NCBI GenBank assembly: GCA_963757125.1
Contig: CAVWQP010000009.1
Coordinates: 1,116,001 to 1,180,000, forward strand
Length of the DNA: 64,000 nt
Direction of reading: 5' to 3'
Origin: CAVVSD01 sp963757125
Lineage (GTDB): Bacteria > Actinomycetota > Thermoleophilia > Solirubrobacterales > Solirubrobacteraceae
The stretch's first letter is position 1, and every line of letters starts with the position of its first letter. Shown here one piece after another: positions 26,434 through 34,974 of this stretch. The notes under the pieces are model-generated. The model was given only the letters and a program-made list of their open reading frames with translations. It did no database searches and was not told the origin of the DNA. The position numbers and the translations under genes are program-made.

Positions 26434-28503
26434 ATGCCGACGCACTTCGCCAGCCCCGACCCGCTCGACGACATCACCGTCCGTCGGCCGCACCCGGAAC
26501 GGCTCCGGGAGGCGCTCGACGTCCCCGGCGGGCCGAAGGCGGCCGAGGCGGCGGAGTCGCTCGGGCTGCACACGGTCGGCGACCTCCTCTTCCACCTGCC
26601 GCGCGACACCGGCGAGGCGCGCACGGTCGCGACGCTGGCCGAGGACGAGACGGCGACGGTGCTCGTCGAGGTGCGCTCCATCCGGTCGCGCCCGGTGCGC
26701 CGCCGCGGGATGAAGCCGCTCGTCGTCGCCACGGTGGCGGACGCGACCGGGCTCATGGAGGCGACGTTCTTCAACCAGCCGTGGCTCGAGCGCCACTACC
26801 GGCCCGGGACGCGGCTCATGCTCACCGGCAAGTACCAGTCGCGCGGGCGGTTCCGCGTCAACCACCACGCGCCGACCGAGGCCGTGACCGCGATCGGCGA
26901 CACGACCGCGACGTACCCGGCCACGAAGGGCATCACGTCCACGCAGATCCTCGCCCTGGTCCGCGAGCACCTCACCGCGGCGTACGAGGTCGACGAGCTG
27001 CTCCCGGCCCGTCTGCGGCGCCAGGAGGGCCTCCCGAGCGCGGCCGACGCGGTCATCGCCGCGCACGTCGGCGACCGCGAGGCCGGAAGGCGCAGGCTCG
27101 CGTTCGACGAGCTGCTGCTCGACCAGGCCGTCCAGCTGCGTCTGCGCGCCGAGCGCCGGTCGATCGCCCACGCCGAGCCGCTGACCGACCCGCCGACGCT
27201 GAGCCACGAGTGGCTCACCGAGCGGCTGCCGTTCGAGCCGACGCCCGACCAGCTCACCGCGATCGCCGAGATCGACGCGGACCTCGCCCTCGACCGCCCG
27301 ATGCAGCGGCTGCTCATGGGGGAGGTGGGGTCGGGCAAGACGGTCGTCGCGCTGCACGCGATGCTGCGCGCGGTCGAGCACGGCCGCCAGGCGGCGCTCA
27401 TGGCTCCCACCGAGACGCTCGCCGAGCAGCACTTCGCGACGCTCCAGACGCTCATGCCCGGCGCGCTCGTCCCCGCGGCGCTGCTCACCGGCTCGACCGC
27501 CGCCGGACGGCGCGCGGACACGCTGGGCAAGCTCGCGTCGGGTGAGCTGCCGCTGATCGTGGGCACGCACGCCCTGATCGAGGACACCGTCGTGTTCGCC
27601 GACCTCGCCGTCGCCGTCGTCGACGAGCAGCACCGCTTCGGCGTGCGCCAGCGCAGCGCGCTGGACGCCAAGGCGCGGGCAGGCCTGGCCCCGCACGTGC
27701 TGCACATGACCGCGACGCCGATCCCCCGCACGCTGCGGCTCGCGAGCTTCGGCGCACTGGACGTCACCGCGCTGCGCGGGCTGCCGCGCGGCCGCCAGCC
27801 GATCGAGACGCACGTCGCCTCGGGCGAGCAGGAGCGCGAGCGCGCCTACGAGCGCCTGCGCGAGGAGCTGCGCGCCGGCCGTCAGGCGTTCGTCGTCTGC
27901 CCGCTCGTCAGCGAGTCCGAGGCGCTGCAGGCCCGCGCGGCCACCGCCGAGTACGAGCGGCTGCGCGAGACGGAGCTCAAGGACTTCGAGGTCGTGCTGC
28001 TCCACGGCCAGCTGCGTCCCCGCGAGAAGGCCGAGGCGATGGAGCGCTTCGCGGCGGGGAAGGCGGACGTCCTCGTGGCGACGACCGTCATCGAGGTCGG
28101 CATCGACGTCCCCAACGCCACCGTGATGCTCGTCGAGGACGCCGAGCGGTACGGGATCTCCCAGCTGCACCAGCTGCGCGGTCGCGTCGGCCGGGGCGAG
28201 CACGCGTCGCTGTGCCTGCTGTTCGGTCCCAAGGACTCCAGGCGGCTGCAAGCGCTCGCCCAGAACGGCGACGGGTTCGCGCTGGCCGAGATCGACCTCG
28301 AGCTGCGCGGGGAGGGCGAGCTCACCGGGACGCGCCAGTCGGGCATGGCCCGCTTCCGGGTCGCCCGGCTCCCGGAGGACGCCGACGTGCTCGAGCGGGC
28401 CCACACGTGCGCGAGCGAGGTCCTGAGGCACCTGGACGAACCCGAGTACGCCCTGCTGGCCGAGGCGCTGCTGCGGGTGGAGGCCGGCCCGGTCGCCGCA
28501 TGA
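26434..28503 (+). CDS. recG: ATP-dependent DNA helicase RecG
   Basis: RecG remodels stalled forks and Holliday junctions. The 689-residue protein has an N-terminal wedge/OB domain (about residues 60-165), then the SF2 motor: Walker A MGEVGSGKTVVA near 291, APTETLAEQH, Walker B DEQHRFGVRQR, TATPIPRTL, and the RecG-specific late motifs ATTVIEVGIDVPNA, LHQLRGRVGRGEHAS and RQSGMARFRVARL. Size and motifs are complete. The ATG directly abuts the stop of the DAK2 gene, and its end overlaps the rsmD ATG. Confidence 0.97.
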   Translation: MPTHFASPDPLDDITVRRPHPERLREALDVPGGPKAAEAAESLGLHTVGDLLFHLPRDTGEARTVATLAEDETATVLVEVRSIRSRPVRRRGMKPLVVATVADATGLMEATFFNQPWLERHYRPGTRLMLTGKYQSRGRFRVNHHAPTEAVTAIGDTTATYPATKGITSTQILALVREHLTAAYEVDELLPARLRRQEGLPSAADAVIAAHVGDREAGRRRLAFDELLLDQAVQLRLRAERRSIAHAEPLTDPPTLSHEWLTERLPFEPTPDQLTAIAEIDADLALDRPMQRLLMGEVGSGKTVVALHAMLRAVEHGRQAALMAPTETLAEQHFATLQTLMPGALVPAALLTGSTAAGRRADTLGKLASGELPLIVGTHALIEDTVVFADLAVAVVDEQHRFGVRQRSALDAKARAGLAPHVLHMTATPIPRTLRLASFGALDVTALRGLPRGRQPIETHVASGEQERERAYERLREELRAGRQAFVVCPLVSESEALQARAATAEYERLRETELKDFEVVLLHGQLRPREKAEAMERFAAGKADVLVATTVIEVGIDVPNATVMLVEDAERYGISQLHQLRGRVGRGEHASLCLLFGPKDSRRLQALAQNGDGFALAEIDLELRGEGELTGTRQSGMARFRVARLPEDADVLERAHTCASEVLRHLDEPEYALLAEALLRVEAGPVAA

Positions 28504-29036
28504 GGGTCATCGCCGGCACGCACCGCGGCCGTCGGCTCATCGCGCCGCCCGGCACCGACACGCGCCCGACGTCCGACCGGGTCCGCGAGTCGCTGTTCTC
28601 GATCCTCGGCCCGCTGGACGGCGAGCGCGTGCTCGACCTGTTCGCCGGGTCGGGCGCACTGGGCATCGAGGCGCTGTCGCGCGGGGCCGGAAGCGCGCTG
28701 CTGTGCGACGACGCGCGGGCCGCCGTGGAGGCCATCCGGGCCAATCTCGAGGCCCTGGGGATGGACGCGCAGGTGGTATGCGACGACGCCCGCCGGGTAC
28801 TGCGCAACGCACACGCACGTGGCGCCGCCTACGATCTGATCTTCCTCGACCCTCCATACCGCCAAGCGGAGCGATGGGCAGCGGACCTCTCAGTGCTGGT
28901 CCCCGTCGTCCTCGCACCCGGCGGGCGCGTCATCGGTGAGAGCGACCGGCGCGCACCACTCGAGCTCGAGCTGCCGCTCGTCGACGAGCGCCGCTACGGC
29001 GACACCCTGATCCGAATCCACACGAATGAACCCTGA
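28500..29036 (+). CDS. rsmD: 16S rRNA (guanine-966-N2)-methyltransferase RsmD
   Basis: A 178-residue SAM methyltransferase for G966 of 16S rRNA. MRVIAGTHRGRRL opens the protein as in all RsmD; RPTSDRVRESLFSIL follows, then motif I DLFAGSGALGIEALSRGA and the catalytic FLDPPY. It overlaps recG (ATGA) and coaD (11 nt). The rsmD-coaD pair is a widely conserved coupling. Confidence 0.96.
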   Translation: MRVIAGTHRGRRLIAPPGTDTRPTSDRVRESLFSILGPLDGERVLDLFAGSGALGIEALSRGAGSALLCDDARAAVEAIRANLEALGMDAQVVCDDARRVLRNAHARGAAYDLIFLDPPYRQAERWAADLSVLVPVVLAPGGRVIGESDRRAPLELELPLVDERRYGDTLIRIHTNEP

Positions 29037-29532
29037 TCCACGCATCGCCGTCTGCCCCGGCTCCTACGACCCGATCACGTTCGGGCACCTCGACGTGATC
29101 AGTCGCGCCTCCGAGCTGTTCGACGAGGTCGTGGTCGCGATCGTGAACCTCCCGATCCGCAAGGGGCGCACGCTCTTCGACATCGACGAGCGCCTCGCGT
29201 TCATCGAGTCCGCCACGGAGCACATGGACAACGTGCGCGCGGAGCCGTTCGACGTCCTCGTCGTCGAGTTCGCGCAGCGCATCGGCGCCCGCGCGATCGT
29301 GAAGGGGCTGCGGGCGATCTCCGACTTCGAGTACGAGATGGAGATGAACCAGCTCAACCGGCGGCAGGCGCCGGACATCGACACGCTCTACCTCATGGCG
29401 AGCCCTCAGTACAGTTTCCTCAGCTCGAGCGGGGTCAAGGAGCTCGCGACGTTCGGAGGGCGGATCGAGGATCTTGTGCCGACGGGCGTGGCCGAGCGCT
29501 TGAAGGAAGAGCTCGCCCGGGAACGAACGTAA
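29026..29532 (+). CDS. coaD: phosphopantetheine adenylyltransferase
   Basis: CoaD transfers AMP to 4'-phosphopantetheine in coenzyme A synthesis. The 168-residue protein has CPGSYDPITFGHLDVI (T/HxGH nucleotidyltransferase site), VNLPIRKGRTLFDIDERL, VKGLRAISDFEYE and the C-terminal YSFLSSSGVKELA. All are canonical. It overlaps rsmD and is followed 9 nt later by a SepIVA-like gene. Confidence 0.97.
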   Translation: MNPDPRIAVCPGSYDPITFGHLDVISRASELFDEVVVAIVNLPIRKGRTLFDIDERLAFIESATEHMDNVRAEPFDVLVVEFAQRIGARAIVKGLRAISDFEYEMEMNQLNRRQAPDIDTLYLMASPQYSFLSSSGVKELATFGGRIEDLVPTGVAERLKEELARERT

Positions 29533-29541
29533 GGAACTGCC

Positions 29542-30006
29542 ATGGACGTCCTGGTCCTCATCGACAAGCTGGACGACCTCGTCCACAACGCCAAGCCGGT
29601 CCCGCTGACCGATCAGGTGCGCGTGGACAAGGAGGAGATCTACGACCTCCTCGACCAGATGCGTGCGACGATCCCCGAGGAGATCAAGCAGGCGCGCTGG
29701 ATCGTCAAGGAGCGTCAGGAGATGCTCGCCGAGGCCAAGCGCGAGGCCGAGCGGATCGTGAAGGAGGCGCGCGAGCGCCAGAACCAGCTCGTCTCCGACG
29801 AAGAGGTCACGAAGCAGGCCGAGCGCGCCGCCGAGGACATCATCGAGGACGCGCGGGCCCGCGAGCGCGAGATCCGCCTCGGGGCGGAGGACTACGCGGA
29901 CGAGATCCTCAACACCCTCGAGGTGAACCTCTCGAAGTTCATCGCGGCCGTCCAGCGCGGGCGCGAGCGCCTGCAGGGCAAGGACGAGCCGGCCGAAGTG
30001 GCCTAG
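29542..30006 (+). CDS. SepIVA/DivIVA-like coiled-coil protein
   Basis: A 154-residue, highly charged helical protein. Residues 1-45 (LVLIDKLDDLVHNAKPVPLT, then VDKEEIYDLLDQMRATIPEE) match the N-terminal part of mycobacterial SepIVA. Residues 48-135 form a coiled coil rich in Ala, Glu, Lys and Arg (EMLAEAKREAERIVKEA). The end NTLEVNLSKFIAAVQRGRERL also matches the SepIVA tail. It is shorter than mycobacterial SepIVA (about 245), with fewer coiled-coil repeats. Family members localise to septum or pole and affect cell-wall growth. Older pipelines call it F0 ATP synthase subunit B, which this is not. Its stop shares a CTAG with the convergent CAP gene. Confidence 0.8.
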   Translation: MDVLVLIDKLDDLVHNAKPVPLTDQVRVDKEEIYDLLDQMRATIPEEIKQARWIVKERQEMLAEAKREAERIVKEARERQNQLVSDEEVTKQAERAAEDIIEDARAREREIRLGAEDYADEILNTLEVNLSKFIAAVQRGRERLQGKDEPAEVA

Positions 30007-30545
30007 CCGGCCAGGTCGGCCGTGAAGGCCACGCCCTGACGGCCGAACATCTTCCCGCCCTTGCGGGAGACGCCGATCCGCTTGAAGCCGGGCTGCAGGA
30101 GCGTCTCGCGGTGCGGCGGCGAGTTCATCCAGAGATCGACCGTGCGCTGCGCCTGCTGGGCCGCCGGCGTGCCGGCGAGCCAGGCGATCGTCTCACCGAC
30201 GAGGCGCGCCTTGACGAAGCGACGGATGCGGACGTCGCACGGCGTGCCCGATGCCGAGTCGTGCGAGAAGACGCCCGAGGTGACCATGCCGCGGGAGTGC
30301 GAGTCGGCGGCCTCGTTCAGGTTGTCGTCGGCGCGCAGCGCAGGGAGGCCCTGCGACGCGCGAACGCCGTTGAGCAGCGCGACGACCTGCGCCTCGATGC
30401 CATCATTGGCCACCGAGGCGCGGACGGTGCGCGTCGCGGCGGATGCGTCGACCGCGCTTGCGAGAAGCGCGGATGCCGCGAGTGCTGCGGCAAGTACGAC
30501 AATGCGGACGAACGGCACACGACCGTCGGCCAGGCATGCGGGCAC
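30003..30545 (-). CDS. secreted CAP/SCP-domain protein
   Basis: A 180-residue exported protein: N-terminal signal sequence (IVVLAAALAASALLASAVDA, likely cleavage after ASA), then a CAP domain from about residue 50. It contains VVALLNGVRASQGLPALRAD, ADSHSRGMVTSGVFSHDS, GETIAWLAG and WMNSPPHRETLL; the two His and Glu residues of the CAP pocket are present. Bacterial CAP proteins are secreted and often linked to the cell wall, with activities not well defined. The GTG start has an AGGGGAAG ribosome-binding sequence 5 nt upstream, which is also the end of a c-di-AMP riboswitch, so its expression should fall when c-di-AMP rises. Confidence 0.9.
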   Translation of the reverse strand: MPACLADGRVPFVRIVVLAAALAASALLASAVDASAATRTVRASVANDGIEAQVVALLNGVRASQGLPALRADDNLNEAADSHSRGMVTSGVFSHDSASGTPCDVRIRRFVKARLVGETIAWLAGTPAAQQAQRTVDLWMNSPPHRETLLQPGFKRIGVSRKGGKMFGRQGVAFTADLAG

Positions 30546-30549
30546 GAGC

Positions 30550-30690
30550 TTCCCCTCTTTCGGCCGCCTGCGGGGTTAGCTGACGGGCTCGCGCTGAAAG
30601 AGCTGCGCTTCGACTCCGAGGAGTCGTTCGCCCCACATACCTGGGTCCCCCGCTCCCCACCTCCTTGGCGGGGACTCGGCGTTATGCGAG
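30550..30690 (-). promoter_or_regulatory. c-di-AMP riboswitch (ydaO-yuaA class)
   Basis: Read on the minus strand, the leader of the CAP gene contains the conserved ydaO elements in order: GCCGAGUCC at 30680 downward, GGAGCGGGGGACCCA, GGGGCGAA, a long variable hairpin (CGACUCCUCGGAGUCG), then CGAGCCCGUCAGCUAACCCC and GCAGGCGGCCGAAAGAGGGG. The last element runs into the ribosome-binding sequence, pointing to control of translation initiation or of RBS access. A TACTCT -10 box lies just before the aptamer. Known ydaO riboswitches bind c-di-AMP and usually act as OFF switches for cell-wall and osmolyte genes. Confidence 0.93.
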
Positions 30691-30694
30691 CGGG

Positions 30695-30700
30695 AGAGTA
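30695..30700 (-). promoter_or_regulatory. -10 box TACTCT for the riboswitch transcript
   Basis: TACTCT on the minus strand. Transcription about 7 nt later would start right at the 5' stem of the c-di-AMP aptamer. Confidence 0.55.
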
Positions 30701-30797
30701 CCTCCTAAACCACTTCTTCTGCAGCGACGTTGGCATCGAACGTCCGTCCAGAGGAGAAACGCACAGGTTCTCCGCGGTTAGCGGGACTCCTTCCACG

Positions 30798-30803
30798 TAG
30801 GCT
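30798..30803 (+). promoter_or_regulatory. -10 box TAGGCT for the 306-residue hypothetical
   Basis: TAGGCT ends exactly 7 nt before the ATG at 30811, the ideal distance for transcription to start on the A of the ATG. The inverted arms GGAGAA and TTCTCC (30753-30773) just upstream could be an operator. Confidence 0.55.
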
Positions 30804-30810
30804 CGCAGCG

Positions 30811-31731
30811 ATGGACGACCTGGCCTCCGCGCTTCACGACGCCGGCGGGGCCCACGCCCCGCGGGAGCGCGCCGGCCAGCTGCGGACGCTGCTCGCGGCG
30901 GAGCTCGCGCACGGCCGGGGCGAGCTCGCGCTCGCGCGCTCCGGGCGCGAGCGGCCGGTCGTCGTGGCCTTCGCGGCGGACGGGGGGAACCTGCTCGCCG
31001 TGACGCCCGCGCCGGCCGCGCTGCGCGCGGATCCGGACGTCGCGGACGAGCGCACGTGGCTGCTCGTGGCGGCGGCCGTCGGCGCGCTCGCGGAGCTCGC
31101 TCCCGGCACGCTCCTGGCCGGAGACCTCGGCGGCAGCCTCGTGCTCGCCATGCCCGGGACGGTGTCCGACGAGGACGCCGAGCTGGCCGCGCTGGGCTTC
31201 GAGGAGCAGGTCGCCGGCGTCGACCGGCTGCGCGCGACGGCGCTCGCGCTGCCCGGCCACGTCGTCGAGGGCTCCGTCGCCGAGCTGCGCGAGCCGATCG
31301 GCGCGACGCACCCGCTGCGCGTCGCGGCGGCGGTCGCCCGGCTGGGAGGCAGGCCGGCCGATCCGGCGTCGAGCGACGAGCACGAGGAGGCGGTGCTCGG
31401 GATGCTGACCGGCGAGAGCGGCCCGGCGGTCGCGCGCCCGCACGACGACCCCGATCCGGCGCGCCGCGTCGCCCGCCGCGTGCTGCAGCGGCTCGACGGG
31501 ATGGGCAAGTGGGGCGGGTACCACACGGAGTTCGCGCACCTCGCGCGCGGGTTCCGCGGCAACGACCGCGCGCTGGCGGAGGCCGTGGGCGAGTCGCTCC
31601 TGCAGGCGGGCCTGCTCGTGGAGAAGCCGTCGGTCGGCCAGCGGCACGTCTTCCTGAACTCGCGGCGGGCCGGGGACATCCGCAGGCTCATCGACGACGG
31701 CGTCGTGCCGTCCGACCTTCGTCTCCCGTAG
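30811..31731 (+). CDS. hypothetical protein with winged-helix-like C-terminus
   Basis: A 306-residue protein not recognised from any named family. Residues 1-150 are Ala/Leu-rich with few conserved-looking motifs (VVVAFAADGGNLLAV, LLAGDLGGSLVLAMPG). The C-terminal 80 residues (MGKWGGYHTEFAHLARGF, DRALAEAVGESLLQAGLLVE, RHVFLNSRRAGDIRRLID) look like a winged-helix or small basic helical domain. No signal peptide or membrane helix. The ATG follows a TAGGCT box by 7 nt. It is divergent from the riboswitch-controlled CAP gene and probably co-directional with the acyl-CoA synthetase that follows. Confidence 0.6.
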   Translation: MDDLASALHDAGGAHAPRERAGQLRTLLAAELAHGRGELALARSGRERPVVVAFAADGGNLLAVTPAPAALRADPDVADERTWLLVAAAVGALAELAPGTLLAGDLGGSLVLAMPGTVSDEDAELAALGFEEQVAGVDRLRATALALPGHVVEGSVAELREPIGATHPLRVAAAVARLGGRPADPASSDEHEEAVLGMLTGESGPAVARPHDDPDPARRVARRVLQRLDGMGKWGGYHTEFAHLARGFRGNDRALAEAVGESLLQAGLLVEKPSVGQRHVFLNSRRAGDIRRLIDDGVVPSDLRLP

Positions 31732-31734
31732 TCT
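31729..31734 (+). promoter_or_regulatory. -10 box TAGTCT for the acyl-CoA synthetase
   Basis: TAGTCT begins with the TAG stop codon of the upstream gene and ends 8 nt before the GTG at 31743. Confidence 0.45.
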
Positions 31735-31742
31735 CGCGCCCG

Positions 31743-33305
31743 GTGGCCCTGTCCCGACTCGGCACGAAGCTCTTCACGGTGCGGACGCTGGCTCGGGCCG
31801 GCATCGCCAAGCCCGCGCGGCCCGACCGCCTGGTGCGCGCGGTCCAGGCGCTGCGCGCGTGGGGGAAGACCCCCGCGGCCGGCTACGGGGTGAGCGCCGC
31901 CCGGTACCCGGACGAGCCGGCGATCATCGACGAGCAGGGCGCGATCACCTTCGCCGAGCTCGACAGCAGGACGAACGCGATCGCCCGCCGCTGGAAGGCC
32001 GACGGCATCGGCCCGGGGAGCTCGATCGCGATCCTGTGCCGCAACCACCGCGGCTTCGTCGAGTCGACGCTGGCGGCGTCGAAGACGGGCGCGGACATGC
32101 TGTACCTCAACACCTCGTTCGCGGGCCCGCAGATCGCCGAGGTCTGCCGCGAGGAGCGACCCGTCGCGATGGTGCACGACGAGGAGTTCTCCGGGCTCGT
32201 CGCCGAGGCGCTCGCGGGCATGCACCACTACATCGCCGACGACATCCCCGAGCACGAGGACCGCGGCCCGCTCACGCCACCCGACCGTCCCGGCCGCGTC
32301 GTCATCCTCACGAGCGGCACCACCGGCGCGCCGAAGGGCGCAGGACGCCACCACCCGAGCTCGCTCGACCCGGCCGCGGCGCTCCTGGACATGATCCCCC
32401 TGCGGGCGCGCGAGCGGACGATGATCGCCGCCCCGATGTTCCACTCCTGGGGCCTCGCGCACTTCAACCTCGGCCTGACGCTCTCGACGACGCTCGTCCT
32501 CCAGCGCCGGTTCGACCCCGCGGCGACGCTGCGCGCGATCGAGGAGCACCGGGTCAACGCGCTCATCGTCGTGCCGGTGATGCTCGAGCGTCTCCTGCAC
32601 GCCAAGCGCGAGAGCGGCCGCCGGCACGACCTGTCGAGCCTGCGGATCATCGCCGCGAGCGGGTCGGCGCTCCCCGGGCACCTCGCCAACGAGGTCATGG
32701 ACGAGTTCGGCGACGTCCTCTACAACCTCTACGGCTCGACCGAGGTCGCCTGGGCGACGATCGCCACGCCCGAGGACCTCCGGTCGGCGCCCGGGACGGC
32801 CGGGCGCCCGCCGCACGGCACGATCCTGCGCCTCTACGACGAGGAGGGCCGCGAGGTCCCGCGCGGGGGCTTCGGGCGCATCTACGTCTCCAACGAGATG
32901 CAGTTCGACGGCTACACGGGCGGCGGCGGCAAGGACACGATCGAGGGCCTGATGTCGTCGGGCGACGTCGGGCACCTCGACGGCAACGGCCGGCTGTTCG
33001 TCGACGGCCGCGACGACGAGATGATCATCTCCGGCGGGGAGAACGTCTTCCCCCGCGAGATCGAGGACCTGCTCGCCGACCACCCCGCGATCGAGGAGGT
33101 CGCGGTGATCGGGGTCGAGGACGACGACTTCGGGCAGCGGCTGCGCGCGTTCGTGGTCCTGTGCGTCGGCGAGGAGCTGACCGAGGACGACGTGCGCACG
33201 CACGTGCGCGACAACCTCGCGCGCTTCAAGGTGCCCCGCGACGTGGTCTTCATGGAGGAGCTGCCGCGCAACGCCACCGGGAAGGTCCTGAAGCGCGTGC
33301 TGTGA
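31743..33305 (+). CDS. AMP-dependent acyl-CoA synthetase (ANL superfamily)
   Basis: The 520-residue enzyme activates a carboxylic acid as acyl-AMP and then acyl-CoA. The P-loop-like A3 motif LTSGTTGAPKGAGRHH is near residue 198; YNLYGSTEVAWATIA is the A5 motif. SGDVGHLDGNGRLFVDGRDDEMIISGGENVFP covers A7-A8 and the hinge, and LPRNATGKVLKR carries the A10 catalytic Lys. The sequence is closest in style to long-chain fatty acyl-CoA ligases of Actinomycetota. It overlaps a P450 gene by 4 nt, suggesting joint handling of a lipid or a natural-product acid. The substrate is not predictable here. Confidence 0.9.
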   Translation: MALSRLGTKLFTVRTLARAGIAKPARPDRLVRAVQALRAWGKTPAAGYGVSAARYPDEPAIIDEQGAITFAELDSRTNAIARRWKADGIGPGSSIAILCRNHRGFVESTLAASKTGADMLYLNTSFAGPQIAEVCREERPVAMVHDEEFSGLVAEALAGMHHYIADDIPEHEDRGPLTPPDRPGRVVILTSGTTGAPKGAGRHHPSSLDPAAALLDMIPLRARERTMIAAPMFHSWGLAHFNLGLTLSTTLVLQRRFDPAATLRAIEEHRVNALIVVPVMLERLLHAKRESGRRHDLSSLRIIAASGSALPGHLANEVMDEFGDVLYNLYGSTEVAWATIATPEDLRSAPGTAGRPPHGTILRLYDEEGREVPRGGFGRIYVSNEMQFDGYTGGGGKDTIEGLMSSGDVGHLDGNGRLFVDGRDDEMIISGGENVFPREIEDLLADHPAIEEVAVIGVEDDDFGQRLRAFVVLCVGEELTEDDVRTHVRDNLARFKVPRDVVFMEELPRNATGKVLKRVL

Positions 33306-34459
33306 CGGCGTTCCTGGACCTCGCCGACCCGTCGTTCTCGGCCACCGGCCCGGAGGTGCGCGCGGCGCGCGAGCAGGACTGGTGGGCGAGGACGGGCTAC
33401 GGGATCGCGGTGCTGCGCTACGCGGAGGTGCGGGCGCTGCTCGCCGACCGGCGCCTCGCCCAGGGCAGCGCGAAGTGGCCGGCGCACAACGGCGTGGACA
33501 GCGGCCCGTTCGTGGAGTGGTGGTCGCGCACGCTGCTGAACCTCGAGGGCGACGCGCACCATCGGCTGCGGCGGCTCCTCGTGCCGGCGTTCGCGCCGCG
33601 GCACGTGACGCCGCTCATCCCGCGGTTCCACGCCCTCGCCGAGGAGCTCATCGACGGCTTCGCCGGCGAGGGGCGCTGCGAGTTCATGTCCGCGTTCGCC
33701 GAGCCGTACGCCTCGCGCGTCGCGACGATGGTGCTCGGGCTGCCCGACGAGGAGGCCGAAGGGTGCGCGGCCTGGTCGACGGACCTCGGCCTCGGGCTCG
33801 GCGTCCACATCGCGCGCGACCTGCCGCGCGTCGAGGCGGCGCTGGAGGGCCTGTACGGCTACGCGGACGAGCTCGTGGCCGCGCGACGGCGCGAGCCGGG
33901 CGACGACGCCGTGACGCGCCTGCTGGAGGTGCTCGACGACGACGACGAGCTGCGCGTCTCGATCGTCCTGCTCGTCTTCGGCGCCATCGACACGACCCGC
34001 AACCAGCTCGGGCTCGCGATGGCGACGTTCCTCGAGCACCCCGGCCAGTGGGCGCTGCTCGCCGAGCGGCCGGACCTCGGGCGCGCGGCGGTCGACGAGG
34101 TCATGCGGGTCGCGCCGACGACGACGTGGACCACGCGCGAGCCGATCGAGGACTTCGAGTTCGCGGGTGTCGAGTTCCGCCGCGGCACGACCGTCCACCT
34201 CATGTCGGCGTCGGCGAGCACCGATCCGGCCGTGTTCGATCCCGATCGCTTCGACATCACCGTGCAGCGCGAGCGGGGCGTCGGATTCGGCGGCGGCATC
34301 CACCACTGCCTCGGGCACTTCGTCGCCAGGACGGACATGGGCGAGGCCCTGCCGCTGCTGGCCCGGCGGCTGCCCTCGGTGCGCCTCGACGGCGAGCCGC
34401 GGTGGCTGCCGCTGACCGGCAACACGGGTCCCGTGGCGCTGCCGATCGCCTTCGACTGA
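33302..34459 (+). CDS. cytochrome P450
   Basis: A 385-residue soluble bacterial P450. The heme loop GFGGGIHHCLGHFVAR with the axial Cys is near residue 335. The I-helix FGAIDTTRNQLG carries the Asp-Thr pair for oxygen activation, and the K-helix ExxR is EVMR. The Thr-rich TTTWTTREPI segment near the substrate site is unusual but not disabling. No ferredoxin or reductase gene is nearby, so redox partners must come from elsewhere. GTG start overlaps the stop of the acyl-CoA synthetase (GTGA), which suggests the two act on the same fatty-acid-like substrate. Confidence 0.92.
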   Translation: MTAFLDLADPSFSATGPEVRAAREQDWWARTGYGIAVLRYAEVRALLADRRLAQGSAKWPAHNGVDSGPFVEWWSRTLLNLEGDAHHRLRRLLVPAFAPRHVTPLIPRFHALAEELIDGFAGEGRCEFMSAFAEPYASRVATMVLGLPDEEAEGCAAWSTDLGLGLGVHIARDLPRVEAALEGLYGYADELVAARRREPGDDAVTRLLEVLDDDDELRVSIVLLVFGAIDTTRNQLGLAMATFLEHPGQWALLAERPDLGRAAVDEVMRVAPTTTWTTREPIEDFEFAGVEFRRGTTVHLMSASASTDPAVFDPDRFDITVQRERGVGFGGGIHHCLGHFVARTDMGEALPLLARRLPSVRLDGEPRWLPLTGNTGPVALPIAFD

Positions 34460-34463
34460 CGAC

Positions 34464-34469
34464 TACATT
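34464..34469 (+). promoter_or_regulatory. -10 box TACATT for yceD
   Basis: TACATT ends 7 nt before the ATG at 34477, ideal for a leaderless mRNA. Confidence 0.5.
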
Positions 34470-34476
34470 CGAAGAC

Positions 34477-34974
34477 ATGGATCTCGCAGCACTGCACCTT
34501 CGCCCTGGAGAGGGCCGCCGCATCGACGTCGACGTCGACGTCGACGACGTCTCCTTCGGTGGGCAGACCTACTCGATGGACCCGCGCACCGTCGACGTGA
34601 TCCTCGACATCTCGCGGATGTCGGGGGAGGGGTACGCGCTCCGCCTGCGCACCTCGACGACCCTGCGCGGGCCGTGCATGCGGTGCCTCGACGACGCCTC
34701 GCTGCGCCTGGACGTCGATGCCCGCGAGGTCGACGCTCCGGGCGGCGGCGACGAGCTCTCGAGCCCGTACGTGACCGACGAGAAGCTCGACGTCGCGGCG
34801 TGGACGCGCGACGCGGTCGTGCTCGCCCTCCCGCAGCAGCTGCTCTGCCGCGAGGACTGCGCCGGGCTGTGCCCGGTCTGCGGCGAGAACCTCAACGACG
34901 CCGGCCCCGACCATGCCCACGAGAGCGCGCCCGATCCGCGCTGGGCAGCGCTCGACAAGCTGAAGTTCGACTAG
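34477..34974 (+). CDS. YceD/DUF177 family protein
   Basis: A 165-residue YceD-type protein (23S rRNA accumulation protein; DUF177). It has the family cysteines in RGPCMRCLDDASLRL and, near the C-terminus, CREDCAGLCPVCGENLN, which probably bind zinc. The Asp run DVDVDVDDV near residue 20 is typical low-complexity sequence. In most Actinomycetota yceD is directly followed by rpmF, plsX and rnc; here a minus-strand acetyltransferase gene is placed between yceD and rpmF. Its TAG shares a CTAG with that gene. Confidence 0.9.
   Translation: MDLAALHLRPGEGRRIDVDVDVDDVSFGGQTYSMDPRTVDVILDISRMSGEGYALRLRTSTTLRGPCMRCLDDASLRLDVDAREVDAPGGGDELSSPYVTDEKLDVAAWTRDAVVLALPQQLLCREDCAGLCPVCGENLNDAGPDHAHESAPDPRWAALDKLKFD

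Noticed and set aside
25678..28431. 917-codon minus-strand frame opposite recG
   Set aside because: No motifs; recG on the plus strand is complete. Frame is open only because of codon bias.
30834..33203. Long minus-strand frame opposite the hypothetical and acyl-CoA synthetase genes
   Set aside because: Arg/Ala/Asp-rich low-complexity shadow typical of GC-rich DNA; the plus strand encodes clear ANL motifs.
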